A stretch of DNA of 64,000 nucleotides. Source: an uncultured Eubacteriales bacterium (lineage in GTDB: Bacteria; Bacillota; Clostridia; Oscillospirales; Acutalibacteraceae). Where the stretch lies: NCBI GenBank assembly GCA_934464585.1, contig CAKSJY010000005.1, positions 10,467 to 74,466 of the forward strand, given 5' to 3'. The translations under genes and the position numbers were made by a program. Shown here one piece after another: positions 8,318-17,910 of the stretch. How positions within the stretch are numbered: position 1 is the first letter of the stretch; each line of letters opens with the position of its first letter. Below the pieces are notes generated by a model, which saw only the letters and a program-made list of their open reading frames with translations, was not told the origin of the DNA and searched no databases.

Positions 8318-9403
8318 ATGAATCGTGTATATAACTTTTCAGCAGGACCATCTACATTACCCGAATCAGTACTTAATATTGCATCAAACGAAATGCTTTC
8401 TTATCGCGGAAGCGGTCAATCAGTTATGGAAATGTCCCATCGATCAAAAATTTTCGGTTCTATAATTGAAGAAGCAGAGTCATTACTTTATGAAATATTA
8501 GAAATCCCCCCAAATTATCACGTCCTATTCCTACAAGGCGGAGCATCATCACAATTTGCTATGGTTCCCTTAAATCTCATGAACAAAAATAAAAAAGCTG
8601 ATTTTGTTATTACCGGTCAATGGGCTAATAAGGCATATAAAGAGGCATCTAAATATGGATTTGCAAATATCGTAGCCTCATCTAAAGATAAAATGTTTTC
8701 TTACATTCCTAAATTAGACAAAGATAGTTTTTCAAAAGACGCCGATTACTTTCACATTTGTTTAAACAATACAATATATGGTACAAAATTCAACAGTCTA
8801 CCCGATACCGGTGAAATACCACTTGTTGCAGATGTCTCATCTTGTATTTTATCAGAGCCTATCGATGTGTCAAAATTCGGTATATTATATGCAGGTGCCC
8901 AGAAAAACATGGGTTGTGCAGGACTTACAGTCGTTATCATTCGCGATGATTTAGTCGGAAATGCTCTTGATTTTACTCCTACTATGTTTAATTATAAAAC
9001 TCATGTAGAAAGCAAATCTATGTTTAACACCCCGCCATGCTATTCTATATACATTTGTAAACTTGTCTTAGAATGGATAAAAAATACTATCGGAGGACTT
9101 GAAAACATGAAGAAAATTAACACAGAAAAAGCAAATATTCTATATGACTATCTTGATTCATCTGAATTGTTTAATGCAACAGTCGCTAAAGAAGATAGGT
9201 CTTTAATGAATGTCCCATTTGTTACCGGTGATAAAGATCTCGATAGTAAGTTTATTAAAGAAGCAGAGGAAAACGGATTTGTAAATTTAAAAGGGCATAG
9301 AACAGTCGGTGGTATGAGAGCATCTATTTATAATGCTATGCCTATAGATGGAATACGTAAACTCACAGACTTTATGCGTACATTTGAAAATAACAATATA
9401 TAA
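8318..9403 (+). CDS. serC: 3-phosphoserine aminotransferase
   Basis: 361 residues, PLP-dependent class V aminotransferase fold. It begins RVYNFSAGPSTLPESVL, has LQGGASSQFAMVPLN near residue 78 and the PLP-lysine segment YAGAQKNMGCAGL near 190-203. It converts 3-phosphohydroxypyruvate and glutamate to phosphoserine. It forms an operon with serA, 19 bp downstream, so the first two steps of serine synthesis from 3-phosphoglycerate are encoded together. Confidence 0.96.
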   Translation: MNRVYNFSAGPSTLPESVLNIASNEMLSYRGSGQSVMEMSHRSKIFGSIIEEAESLLYEILEIPPNYHVLFLQGGASSQFAMVPLNLMNKNKKADFVITGQWANKAYKEASKYGFANIVASSKDKMFSYIPKLDKDSFSKDADYFHICLNNTIYGTKFNSLPDTGEIPLVADVSSCILSEPIDVSKFGILYAGAQKNMGCAGLTVVIIRDDLVGNALDFTPTMFNYKTHVESKSMFNTPPCYSIYICKLVLEWIKNTIGGLENMKKINTEKANILYDYLDSSELFNATVAKEDRSLMNVPFVTGDKDLDSKFIKEAEENGFVNLKGHRTVGGMRASIYNAMPIDGIRKLTDFMRTFENNNI

Positions 9404-9422
9404 ATAAGGAGGATAAGACTTC

Positions 9423-10586
9423 GTGTTTAATATTTTAACATTTAATAAGATATCTCAAAAAGGATTAAATAGATTTGGCCATGATTATAAATACTCCGAA
9501 AATATAGATAATCCGGACGCTATAATGCTTAGATCCTTTTCTCTACATGAAATGAACTTCCCTGAAAACCTCCTCGCTATAGGAAGATGTGGTGCTGGTG
9601 TAAATAATATACCCGTTGAAAAATGTAGCGAGAATGGAATTGTTGTATTTAACACCCCCGGAGCCAATGCCGGTGCTGTTAAAGAACTTGTTTTAGCAGG
9701 GTTACTGCTTTCCTCACGAAAAATATCTGATGGAATTGAATGGGTAAAAACCCTTGATAAAAATGAAAATTTAGCTAAAACTGTTGAAAAAGGGAAGAGT
9801 AAGTTTGCAGGCCCGGAAATTAACGGTAAAAACCTTGGAGTAATAGGGTTAGGTGCAATAGGCATTGAAGTTGCAAACATGGCCGTTAAATTAGGAATGA
9901 ATGTATACGGTTTTGACCCATACATCTCTGTTGATTCCGCTTGGGATCTTTCTTCAAATGTAAAACATACTAAAAATATAGATGAACTCTTTTCTGAATG
10001 CGATTATATAACCATTCATGTCCCGCTAAATGATAATACCAAAAATATGATTGATAAATCATGCATAGAAAAGATGAAAGATTCTGTTAGAATATTAAAC
10101 TTTTCAAGAGCTCAAATTGTAAATACAAACGATATTGGCGAAAAGGTAAAGGAAGGCAAAATTGCCTGTTATGTCACAGACTTTCCAACTGAAGAACTCC
10201 TTGATATAGATAACGTAATATTAATACCCCATCTTGGAGCATCTACCCCAGAGGCTGAGGACAATTGTGCAGTCATGGCTGCAAATGAATTAATTGATTT
10301 TCTTGAGAACGGTAATATAACCAACTCCGTTAACTTTCCTAATATATCTATGCCAAAATCCAATAATACTATAAGGTTGTGTGTTCTACATAAGAACATC
10401 CCAAATATGATTGGTGCAATATCAACATCACTCTCTAAAGAAGATATAAATATAGAAAATGTTCAAAGTAAATCAAAGGGTTCATATGCTTATGCTATCT
10501 TCGATTTAAATTCTAAACCATCAAAACAATTGTTAGAAACTATCGAAAACCAAGACGGCATACTACGTATTAGAATTATTATATAA
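9423..10586 (+). CDS. serA: D-3-phosphoglycerate dehydrogenase
   Basis: 387 residues starting at GTG behind AAGGAGG. The Rossmann motif GLGAIGIEVAN is near residue 140, the substrate-binding region includes RCGAGVNNIPVEKC, the catalytic His is in IPHLGASTPEAEDN, and an ACT domain covers the last 70 residues (LCVLHKNIPNMIGAISTSLS), the usual site of serine feedback. It oxidises 3-phosphoglycerate to 3-phosphohydroxypyruvate. It is the second gene of the serC operon. Confidence 0.95.
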   Translation: MFNILTFNKISQKGLNRFGHDYKYSENIDNPDAIMLRSFSLHEMNFPENLLAIGRCGAGVNNIPVEKCSENGIVVFNTPGANAGAVKELVLAGLLLSSRKISDGIEWVKTLDKNENLAKTVEKGKSKFAGPEINGKNLGVIGLGAIGIEVANMAVKLGMNVYGFDPYISVDSAWDLSSNVKHTKNIDELFSECDYITIHVPLNDNTKNMIDKSCIEKMKDSVRILNFSRAQIVNTNDIGEKVKEGKIACYVTDFPTEELLDIDNVILIPHLGASTPEAEDNCAVMAANELIDFLENGNITNSVNFPNISMPKSNNTIRLCVLHKNIPNMIGAISTSLSKEDINIENVQSKSKGSYAYAIFDLNSKPSKQLLETIENQDGILRIRIII

Positions 10587-10611
10587 AGCATTTAATACAA
10601 ATAACGTAAAA

Positions 10612-10657
10612 ACAGCATCAAAACATTGTAACCTGTGTTTTGATGCTGTCTTTTTAT
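10612..10657. terminator. bidirectional terminator between serA and the methyltransferase gene
   Basis: ACAGCATCAAAACA pairs perfectly over 14 bp with TGTTTTGATGCTGT across a 10-base loop. The plus strand continues CTTTTTAT, while the minus strand ends in TTTTTACG, so it can end both convergent genes. Confidence 0.9.
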
Positions 10658-11310
10658 CTGCTTGCTTCTATACAGATCCAATTTTCATTATCTTTAGTAT
10701 GTATTTTTATATTTTTAAAACCTGCATTTTCAAACATTTTTTGAAACTCATCCTTAGTTGGATTAAACATATTGTACATTTTAATATTTTCAAGGCTCTT
10801 ATCGCTCAAATTTCCATTTTGATATATATCGGCTACCAATATAAATGTCCCATTTTCTTTTAAAACACGTAAAACTTCTTTTAGATTTTCCTGTGGATTA
10901 GGCCAAAAATAGAAACTTTCCACTGTGGTTATTATATCGAATTGCTTATCTTGAAATGGTAGATTTTCAACTGACGCCTCTAAAACTTTCATTTTTCCGC
11001 CTTCAACGTCTTTTGAATTTACTTCTATCGACTTTTGAACAGATACATTTGAATAGTCTACACCTACTAGCCTTCCAGAATTAATATGTTCAGACATACG
11101 CTTTAACGTAGCACCGCCACCACAGCCAATGTCCAATACATAATCACTTTCTTTAAAGTTTAAAAAGTTCAATGCCCAACCTGTCACCTCATAATGACTT
11201 TCATTCATTCTCTCAAGCATTTTTTTACCTGCTTCTCCCTGAGGCTTATTTGGATTTCCCAGTTTTGTAATAACTTCCTCTTCAATTTCTAAATTATTAT
11301 ATTGCTTCAT
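10654..11310 (-). CDS. class I SAM-dependent methyltransferase
   Basis: 218 residues with SAM-binding motif I VLDIGCGGGATLKRM near residue 60, motif II region DYSNVSVQKS, and FDIITTVESFYFWPNPQENLKEVLRVLK typical of small-molecule methyltransferases of the UbiE/COQ5 type. The substrate is unknown. It is monocistronic and convergent with serA. Confidence 0.85.
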   Translation of the reverse strand: MKQYNNLEIEEEVITKLGNPNKPQGEAGKKMLERMNESHYEVTGWALNFLNFKESDYVLDIGCGGGATLKRMSEHINSGRLVGVDYSNVSVQKSIEVNSKDVEGGKMKVLEASVENLPFQDKQFDIITTVESFYFWPNPQENLKEVLRVLKENGTFILVADIYQNGNLSDKSLENIKMYNMFNPTKDEFQKMFENAGFKNIKIHTKDNENWICIEASR

Positions 11311-11371
11311 AGCTTACTCCCTTTATATCAGTTATATATTCATATTAGTATTATATATCAAATATTATAAA

Positions 11372-11400
11372 TTGAAAAATTTTAGTTCCTCTGCTATATT
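11372..11400 (+). promoter_or_regulatory. sigma-A promoter of the broken cupin gene
   Basis: TTGAAA at 11372-11377 and TATATT at 11395-11400 are spaced 17 bp and lie 40 bp upstream of the cupin start. Confidence 0.65.
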
Positions 11401-11440
11401 AGAATCTACATAATATCTATAATCTAAGCTTGGAGGAATA

Positions 11441-11775
11441 ATGATGAAAATAGACTTTAATAATCTAGAGGAAAAATCAATAGCAAGTTTTCATAACGGG
11501 AAAAAATCTGTTATAGTAAGAGTGTATGTAGATCCACAAAACAAAATTATGCATGGTAAATTAGAGCCGGGCGCATCAATAGGTATGCATAAACATGTAA
11601 CTAGCAGCGAAATTATCTATATTATTTCCGGTATTGGTACTGTTTTATGTTGTGATAAAACTGAGATATAATCCACAGCGGAGAATGCCATTACTGCCCA
11701 AAAGGCAGCTCGCATAGTCTTATAAATAATAGTGATGATGACTTAGTATTCTTTGCTGTTGTACCCGAACAATAA
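11441..11775 (+). pseudogene. cupin-domain protein, frameshifted
   Basis: The intact 5' part (GGAGGAATA then ATG at 11441) encodes 76 residues of a small cupin: MHGKLEPGASIGMHKHVTSS carries the metal-binding His residues and IIYIISGIGTVLCCD the second strand pair. It stops at 11671. The missing second half is present one frame back from about 11665: it reads IHSGECHYCPKGSSHSLINN and then SDDDLVFFAVVPEQ, ending with TAA at 11775. A one-base gain (or two-base loss) near 11655-11668 explains this. The joined protein would be the normal size of about 111 residues. Either a pseudogene or a base-calling error. Confidence 0.8.
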
Positions 11776-11866
11776 TCTCCTGGCTAATTCAAAAACTTGT
11801 ATAGATACTAACTTTTAGTATTTATAATCAAAAACAAAAACGACACTGTAAATCCAAATTGTAAAA

Positions 11867-11894
11867 TAACCTATGCTAAATTTAGCATAGGTTA
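11867..11894. terminator. bidirectional terminator-like palindrome
   Basis: TAACCTATGCTAAA and TTTAGCATAGGTTA form a perfect 28-bp inverted repeat between the cupin pseudogene and the convergent YpmS-like gene. The plus strand continues CTTTTG, and the minus strand continues TTTTAC. Confidence 0.75.
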
Positions 11895-11916
11895 CTTTTG
11901 TATACAAAATCTACTT

Positions 11917-12585
11917 TTAACTAAACAATTCCTCTTTTAAGAAATCTTCTACCATTTTTAGTAATCCGGAAGTCTTTATTATAATTTGTCCGTCCTTAAT
12001 TTCAAACTTATCAAATTTAATTTTCACATCCGTAGAATGAATATTATATTTTAAATATGCATTGGCATATAGTGTATCACCGCTACATGTGAATATATCT
12101 GGTTCACTCTTCCTAATCTTTTCAGCAAGATTCTTTGATGGAAGTGGTAGTCTTCCAAGTTTTGCATTTGATATTTTAAACGAAAAAACTTCATTTTGAG
12201 TATCAAGTTCAGGTTTTACATAAGCACTAAATCCTAAATGCTTAGAGTGACGTGTAACTGGTATATACAATTTTACACTTCCATCATCCTTCATATCATT
12301 TAAATCAAAGTAAATTCCATCTACTGATCCCTCATTATCAACCTTTTTTAAGCTATATATCAGTCCGCTGTTTAGCTCATAATTATCGATAGTAAGTTCT
12401 TTATTTGTAACAGTTGAGACTATTATGTCCTGCATTAACTTAGAGGATGCCTCTACACTGTATTTTCCTTCATTTGGGTCGTCAAATATTAAAAGTGCAA
12501 GAACCCCTAAGGCAACCAAAACCACCAACAAAACAGATATTGTAATTTTAAAAGCTTTACTTTTTAACAATCTAAGTTTCTCCAA
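11917..12585 (-). CDS. single-span membrane protein resembling YpmS (DUF2140)
   Basis: 222 residues with a short basic N-terminus, one membrane helix at about residues 13-34 (AFKITISVLLVVLVALGVLALLIF) and an extracellular domain with the segment KISNAKLGRLPLPSKNLAEK, the strongest resemblance to YpmS-type proteins. It lies 7 bp downstream of mutS2 and is probably co-transcribed. The role is unknown. Confidence 0.6.
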   Translation of the reverse strand: MEKLRLLKSKAFKITISVLLVVLVALGVLALLIFDDPNEGKYSVEASSKLMQDIIVSTVTNKELTIDNYELNSGLIYSLKKVDNEGSVDGIYFDLNDMKDDGSVKLYIPVTRHSKHLGFSAYVKPELDTQNEVFSFKISNAKLGRLPLPSKNLAEKIRKSEPDIFTCSGDTLYANAYLKYNIHSTDVKIKFDKFEIKDGQIIIKTSGLLKMVEDFLKEELFS

Positions 12586-12592
12586 TCTAATT

Positions 12593-14959
12593 TTATTTAA
12601 GCTCTGCTATAGTAACGCCCGCTTCACCCTCGCCAAATACACCCAAACGATAACTTTTTATTGAAGGATGTCTTTTTAGGTGAGATTGTATCTCTTTTCT
12701 TAATACACCGGTTCCTTTTCCGTGTATAATCGTTATTTGATTCACATTAGAAAGCATTGCATTATCTATAAATGTATCAAGCTCTATTATGGCCTCCAAG
12801 GCTGTTTTACCTCTTAAGTCTATACTTAAACTTGCTTCCCTATCGGCTATACTTTTAACATTCCTTCTACCGCCTCTATTAATTGCTTTAGCTTTAGGTT
12901 TGTTTTCTATAAGTCTCAAATTTGAAATCGGTACCCTTGTCTTTATTATTCCCGCTTGAACAAGGACTTTTCCTGAAGAGTCCTCCTCTTCTATTACCTC
13001 CGCCTCTTTGTCTATATCGAAAATAAGCACGGAATCTCCTACCTTAAGCTTACGTGGCAACTTATAATCAGTATTATCCTTTTTATTTATAGGATCAACG
13101 GTTTTTTCTAGATCTTTAAGAGCCGCCTTTAACTTTGCCCTATCCTCTTGAGAATTACTATTATTCTTTTTTATTTCATTTAACTGATCAAGAAGCTCAT
13201 CTACCTGCATACTTGCCTTTCTAAGCATTTGAGCTGCCTTTTCTTTCGCTTTCTCTATTTCCCTTTGAGCTTCATTATTTATCTTATTTCTTTGGCGCTC
13301 TGCTTCATTTTTAAGCTCCATAGCCTCTATTTTAAGATTAGCAGTTTCTTGTTTGTCCTTATCAAGATTATTCTTAGTTTTCTCTATTGTCTTAATAATT
13401 TCTTCAAATCTATTTTTATCATCAGCAATAAACAGCTTTGCCTTTTCTATAACATCATTACCCATACCAAGCCTTTTAGATATTTCAAAAGCATTAGAAC
13501 TTCCTGGTATACCAATTAGAAGTTTATATGTTGGTTTTAGTGTATTGACATCAAACTCACAGCAGGCATTTTCAACCTTTTCTGTTTTCAAGGCATATTC
13601 TTTAAGCTCAGAGTAATGAGTTGTCGCTGCAATTTTTGAACCTTTTTCTCTAATAGTTTCCAATATTGCAACTGCAAGTGCTGCTCCTTCTGTTGGGTCT
13701 GTACCTGCCCCAAGTTCATCAAATATTACTAAAGAATTTTGGTCGCTCTCATTAATAATTTCTATTGTGTTAATCATATGAGATGAAAATGTTGAAAGTG
13801 ATTGCTCTATACTTTGTTCATCACCGATATCAACAAGCACTTTATTAAACACAGATATTTGACTGTTATCTGATGCCGGCACCATAAGCCCACACATAGC
13901 CATTAAGACAAAAAGTCCTATTGTTTTGATAGAAACTGTCTTTCCTCCTGTATTAGGGCCTGTAATAACCAAAACATCGAATTCATTACCAAGGTTTATA
14001 TCGATTGGAACAATTTTATCATTTTTAATCAAAGGGTGTCTTGCCCTCTTTAAGTTTATCTTGCCTTCTTGGTTTATAATCGGTACCGAAGCCTTCATTT
14101 TATATGCAAGTTGCGCTTTAGCAAATACTAAATCTAACTTAATAATAGACTTATAAGAATTTATAATTGTTTCTGAAAAATCCCCTGCCTGTTTTGATAA
14201 CTCAGCAATTATTTTTTCTATTTCGTCCTTTTCCTGTGAAAGCAAAATTTTTATATCATTATTAGTTTCAACAACCGATATCGGTTCAATAAATACAGTT
14301 GCACCACTTGCAGATGTATCGTGTACTAAACCCTGTATCTCATTTCTGTATTCAGACTTTACAGGAACCACAAATCTTCCATCTCTAATAGTAATTATAG
14401 AATCCTGGAGATACTTTTGATATCGAGATGAACGAATTATTTTATCAAGCTGAGACCTTACCCTAGAAGATGCAGAACGTATTTTTCGACGTATATCAGC
14501 AAGATTAGGCGAAGCTGTATCGGCCATCTCGTCCTCTGAGATTATTGAAGAATTAATTTTATCCTCAAAATACTTGTTAGGTATAATTTTGTTAAAGTAT
14601 GTATCCAAAGATGTCTCTACACCCTGAGATTTACTTCTCCATTCTCTAACCGATCTAAAAACTCTTAATGCCTCTCCAACCTTTAAAAGTTCCGCCATGG
14701 TAAGTATACCACCGGAGCGTGCTCTTACCATAGCGTTCACTATATTTTGTATTCTACCAAAAGAGGGACTTCCGAATCTTGCTATAAGGATATAGGCGTC
14801 TTCAGTCTCCTTTAAAAGTGAAATTGTCTCTTCATATGAGTATGAAGGCAATATATCTAAAGCTTTTTCTTTAGTTTCATCACAATACGCTTCATTTGCA
14901 AGCATATTTAGTACTTTAGGTAACTCTAATACTTTTTCATATTTTCTCAGTTTATTCAT
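12593..14959 (-). CDS. mutS2: MutS2 family ATPase/endonuclease
   Basis: 788 residues, full length. An N-terminal clamp/lever region is followed by the MutS ATPase domain with Walker A ITGPNTGGKTVSIKT near residue 330 and FDELGAGTDPTEG as Walker B, a coiled coil at about 515-620, and a C-terminal Smr nuclease domain with IDLRGKTALEAI and IHGKGTGVLRKEI. Family members suppress homologous recombination or rescue collided ribosomes, depending on species. Confidence 0.95.
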   Translation of the reverse strand: MNKLRKYEKVLELPKVLNMLANEAYCDETKEKALDILPSYSYEETISLLKETEDAYILIARFGSPSFGRIQNIVNAMVRARSGGILTMAELLKVGEALRVFRSVREWRSKSQGVETSLDTYFNKIIPNKYFEDKINSSIISEDEMADTASPNLADIRRKIRSASSRVRSQLDKIIRSSRYQKYLQDSIITIRDGRFVVPVKSEYRNEIQGLVHDTSASGATVFIEPISVVETNNDIKILLSQEKDEIEKIIAELSKQAGDFSETIINSYKSIIKLDLVFAKAQLAYKMKASVPIINQEGKINLKRARHPLIKNDKIVPIDINLGNEFDVLVITGPNTGGKTVSIKTIGLFVLMAMCGLMVPASDNSQISVFNKVLVDIGDEQSIEQSLSTFSSHMINTIEIINESDQNSLVIFDELGAGTDPTEGAALAVAILETIREKGSKIAATTHYSELKEYALKTEKVENACCEFDVNTLKPTYKLLIGIPGSSNAFEISKRLGMGNDVIEKAKLFIADDKNRFEEIIKTIEKTKNNLDKDKQETANLKIEAMELKNEAERQRNKINNEAQREIEKAKEKAAQMLRKASMQVDELLDQLNEIKKNNSNSQEDRAKLKAALKDLEKTVDPINKKDNTDYKLPRKLKVGDSVLIFDIDKEAEVIEEEDSSGKVLVQAGIIKTRVPISNLRLIENKPKAKAINRGGRRNVKSIADREASLSIDLRGKTALEAIIELDTFIDNAMLSNVNQITIIHGKGTGVLRKEIQSHLKRHPSIKSYRLGVFGEGEAGVTIAELK

Positions 14960-15020
14960 TTATTTATAGCCTGTTATTATATTCAAACCAGAATATAATT
15001 TAAGCCGTTTCACCTACCTT

Positions 15021-15764
15021 TTAACGTACATTATAATAGAAATCCAAAGTTTTAAACTTCCTATCTAATGTTAATTTAATATATTTTTCTGCTGATACCG
15101 AAAACTGATCTAAACTTTTCCCTGAAAGATCAAAAGCAAATATTTTGTTAAACTCTGCATATATAGAATGTCTAAGTGCTGTAAGCGCACCCATATTAAG
15201 GCTTATAGCGTAACGTGATTCTCCCTTATAACAATCATCACATTTTATTTTTCCTTCCTCAGGGATAAAATACATCTGATCTGATTCAAACTTAGCACAA
15301 TTACAACAACAAACTAAATCCGGCATATATCCGGCAAGTGCCATCATCCTCATTTCAAAGACAGCCTTAATTATTCTATCATTTTTTTTATTATTAGATA
15401 AATAATACAACGAATTAAGTATCAAACGCAAAAAATCCCCTGCTTGATGATTTTCTGGGGCCAAAGCAAGGGTAAGCTCACAAAAGTACTGAGCAAGTGC
15501 AAGTTTTTCTATATCATATCTTAATGCGAAGAAAACTTCTATGGTAGAAGCCTCATCTATTATGTATTTTTCCCGACCTTGATATATGGCAAGGCGGGAA
15601 TAACAAAGTAATTGCGTTGATACTGAATTTTTATTTTTTATATTTTTTGCTCCGCGTACAAATGCACGGATAAGACCCTCGCTTTTAGTTAAAACAGTGA
15701 CTAAACGATCATTTTCGCCCACACTCTTTTCCATTATAATAAGGCCCTCTGTATTTATTTGCAT
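15021..15764 (-). CDS. recO: DNA repair protein RecO
   Basis: 247 residues: N-terminal OB domain (LIIMEKSVGENDRLVTVLTK), helical middle and a C-terminal zinc-binding region with CCCNC...CDDC around residues 151-180. It loads RecA with RecF and RecR in gap repair. It follows era and yqzL in the standard Firmicute order. Its start overlaps the end of the small yqzL-like gene by 56 bp. Confidence 0.93.
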   Translation of the reverse strand: MQINTEGLIIMEKSVGENDRLVTVLTKSEGLIRAFVRGAKNIKNKNSVSTQLLCYSRLAIYQGREKYIIDEASTIEVFFALRYDIEKLALAQYFCELTLALAPENHQAGDFLRLILNSLYYLSNNKKNDRIIKAVFEMRMMALAGYMPDLVCCCNCAKFESDQMYFIPEEGKIKCDDCYKGESRYAISLNMGALTALRHSIYAEFNKIFAFDLSGKSLDQFSVSAEKYIKLTLDRKFKTLDFYYNVR

Positions 15765-15879
15765 TATCAGTACCCTCCGGCAAGTTGTTTAAATTGCGGT
15801 CCCTTATCTTACTGTATTCTAAATAATCACTAACCAGTCCAGTATTTTCAAAGTTAAGCCATGCTGTGTTTTCATCCAT
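15709..15879 (-). CDS. YqzL-like small protein
   Basis: A 56-codon frame starting at ATG 15879 behind GGAGGTAATATGTT. It encodes MDENTAWLNFENTGLVSDYL followed by a polar tail ending GKECGRK. The W-x2-F-x2-TG-x5-YL pattern and the position exactly between era and recO match YqzL of Bacillus. The last 56 bp overlap recO in another frame. The function of YqzL is unknown. The call rests on pattern, synteny and a good ribosome-binding site. Confidence 0.6.
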   Translation of the reverse strand: MDENTAWLNFENTGLVSDYLEYSKIRDRNLNNLPEGTDNANKYRGPYYNGKECGRK

Positions 15880-15975
15880 AACATATTACCTCCTGAAAAG
15901 TACCTTTATATTAATCAGTATTTACTATTGTACAATAATTATGACACACAAAATGTAGAAATTTATTCCTATAAA

Positions 15976-16890
15976 TTATACTTGGAAATCGTTTTTGTCA
16001 AAACCAAAGTTTCTTAAAACTCCCTGTCTGTTTCTCCAATCTTCTTTAACTTTTACCCAAAGTTGTAAGTTAATTTTGCAGTCGAAAAAGCGTTCCATAT
16101 CTTCTCTTGCTAATTTTCCTACTCTTTTTAACATCGTTCCGCCTTTACCAATTATAATTCCTTTGTGGGTTTCCTTTTCACAATATATAGTTGCATCTAT
16201 ATCTGTTATATTATTAGATTCCCTCATTCTCATTTTTTCAACAGACACAGCTATTCCGTGTGGAATTTCTTTATCAAGAAGTCTCAAAAGTTTTTCTCTT
16301 ATAATTTCTGCTACCAATACCCTTTCCGGCTGATCTGTTAATGTATCATCCGGGAAAAAATGCTCTGATTCATTAGCAAGCTTGTCCAATTCATCTAACA
16401 ATATATCAGTTCCTTCTCCCGTTTTCGCAGAAAGCGGTACAACAGCACTAAAATTAAAATCATTACTCAACTCAGCAATTTGTTTTATAATTAAGCTTTT
16501 ATCTGAAAGAGTATCTATTTTGTTTATTACTAAAACAGCCGGTAAGTTTAGTTTTTTGAACTTTTCTATAAGCCTTTTCTCCTCGGCATATATGTCCTTA
16601 CCTGCTTCAACCACTAATATGCATGCATCTACTCCGGCAACAGACTCCGTTATAGACTGTACCATATAATTGCCAAGCTCAGTTTTAGGTTTATGCAAAC
16701 CTGGAGTATCAATAAATACAAATTGAGTTTTTTCATTAGTAAGTACACCCATTATACGAGTTCTTGTGGTCTGCGGTTTATTAGAAACTATCGCAACCTT
16801 TTGACCCAATAGTTTATTTAGTAATGATGATTTTCCAACATTAGGTCTACCTGTGATAGCCAAAAAAGCTGATTTTGTTTTACAAGACAA
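15976..16890 (-). CDS. era: GTPase Era
   Basis: 304 residues. G1 GRPNVGKSS is at residues 14-22, with G3 DTPG, G4 NKID and G5 SAK, then a C-terminal KH domain with GKGGTMLKRVGKLAR. Era binds the 3' end of 16S rRNA and assists 30S maturation. It is encoded between dgkA and yqzL, the usual Firmicute context. Confidence 0.97.
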   Translation of the reverse strand: MSCKTKSAFLAITGRPNVGKSSLLNKLLGQKVAIVSNKPQTTRTRIMGVLTNEKTQFVFIDTPGLHKPKTELGNYMVQSITESVAGVDACILVVEAGKDIYAEEKRLIEKFKKLNLPAVLVINKIDTLSDKSLIIKQIAELSNDFNFSAVVPLSAKTGEGTDILLDELDKLANESEHFFPDDTLTDQPERVLVAEIIREKLLRLLDKEIPHGIAVSVEKMRMRESNNITDIDATIYCEKETHKGIIIGKGGTMLKRVGKLAREDMERFFDCKINLQLWVKVKEDWRNRQGVLRNFGFDKNDFQV

Positions 16891-16905
16891 TATAATCCAC
16901 CTGTT

Positions 16906-17409
16906 CTACCCTTTATTTTTTTGTTTTTGTTTAAATATTATAGTTTTAACCCTATTTTTAATCTCAATAGGACCAATCATTATAAAAAATCCGGACAATA
17001 CAAGAGAAAGTATCATAAGCATCAAAAGAATTTTATGATCCCAGAAAAATATCATAATACTCCAAAGAACATATATATCACCAAAAAACATTATTCCTAT
17101 AGCTACTGCGGCTAAAGCGAATACAAATACTGCACCCGCGGCAATGTCCTTAGCGACTTTAGCCATTCTGTTATAATTTTCAGCACATATATCTGAAAGT
17201 ACCTCTACAGATGTATTAACCATTTCAGCAGAAATCACCGCTGAAATGGTTAATATCAAAATTGCATACTTTTCAACTGACAAATTAAAGAATGTCGAAA
17301 AAAGAAGTACATAAAGACTAGCACAAATATGTATTCTCATGTGCCTTTCATTTTTTATACATCGAGTAATCCCTTTTAATGCACATCTAAAGCTCTTTAG
17401 TTCTTTCAT
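16906..17409 (-). CDS. dgkA: diacylglycerol kinase/undecaprenol kinase family protein
   Basis: 167 residues with the DgkA fold: an N-terminal amphipathic segment (RCALKGITRCIKNERHMRIH), membrane helices and the catalytic helix region SAEMVNTSVEVLSDI (equivalent of the ExxNTAxE motif). An extra hydrophobic C-terminal part with two further helices makes it longer than the usual 120-130 residues. Gram-positive DgkA usually phosphorylates undecaprenol. It starts 2 bp after the ybeY stop. Confidence 0.9.
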   Translation of the reverse strand: MKELKSFRCALKGITRCIKNERHMRIHICASLYVLLFSTFFNLSVEKYAILILTISAVISAEMVNTSVEVLSDICAENYNRMAKVAKDIAAGAVFVFALAAVAIGIMFFGDIYVLWSIMIFFWDHKILLMLMILSLVLSGFFIMIGPIEIKNRVKTIIFKQKQKNKG

Positions 17410-17411
17410 TT

Positions 17412-17909
17412 TTACTTTAACCCATAGCTTAAAGTACTTGATAGACCTATTTGCTTCATGATTCCTTCTTCTTTTTCCCTCATTCTAAGTCTTTCTATAT
17501 TTTCTTCATGATCATATCCCAATAAATGCAAAACTGAATGAACTGTTAAAAATCCTACTTCTCTTTGAATTGTATGACCATACTTTTGTGCCTGTTCTTC
17601 TGCCTTTTCAACCGATATTACTACATCGCCCAATATTCTTGCATTTGTATCAAGATTTATATCATATTTCCCATCTTCACCGATCGGGAACGAAAGTACA
17701 TCTGTTGGTTGATCAATTCCCCTGTGTTTTTTATTCAACTCCTGTATTTGTTCATTATTTACAAACACAACACTTATTTCTGCAGAATATGGAAACTCCT
17801 CTGTTTTTAAAACTGCATTACAACATCTGCGTACAAGCATCCTTAGACCCGACGGAAGCTTAACACTTTTCTGTTTGTTTGTGATTATTACTTTTACTCT
17901 GTTAGCCAT
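17412..17909 (-). CDS. ybeY: endoribonuclease YbeY
   Basis: The protein from ATG 17909 starts MANRVKVIITNKQKSVKLP and contains the zinc site HSVLHLLGYDH near the C-terminus. The open frame extends to 17939, but the internal start follows AGAAAGG and places the gene directly after phoH with a short overlap. YbeY is needed for 16S rRNA 3'-end maturation and ribosome quality control. Confidence 0.93.
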   Translation of the reverse strand: MANRVKVIITNKQKSVKLPSGLRMLVRRCCNAVLKTEEFPYSAEISVVFVNNEQIQELNKKHRGIDQPTDVLSFPIGEDGKYDINLDTNARILGDVVISVEKAEEQAQKYGHTIQREVGFLTVHSVLHLLGYDHEENIERLRMREKEEGIMKQIGLSSTLSYGLK

Positions 17910-17910
17910 T

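Noticed and set aside
9485..9925. Minus-strand 146-codon frame within serA
   Set aside because: serA is well supported on the plus strand; the antisense frame shows no family pattern.
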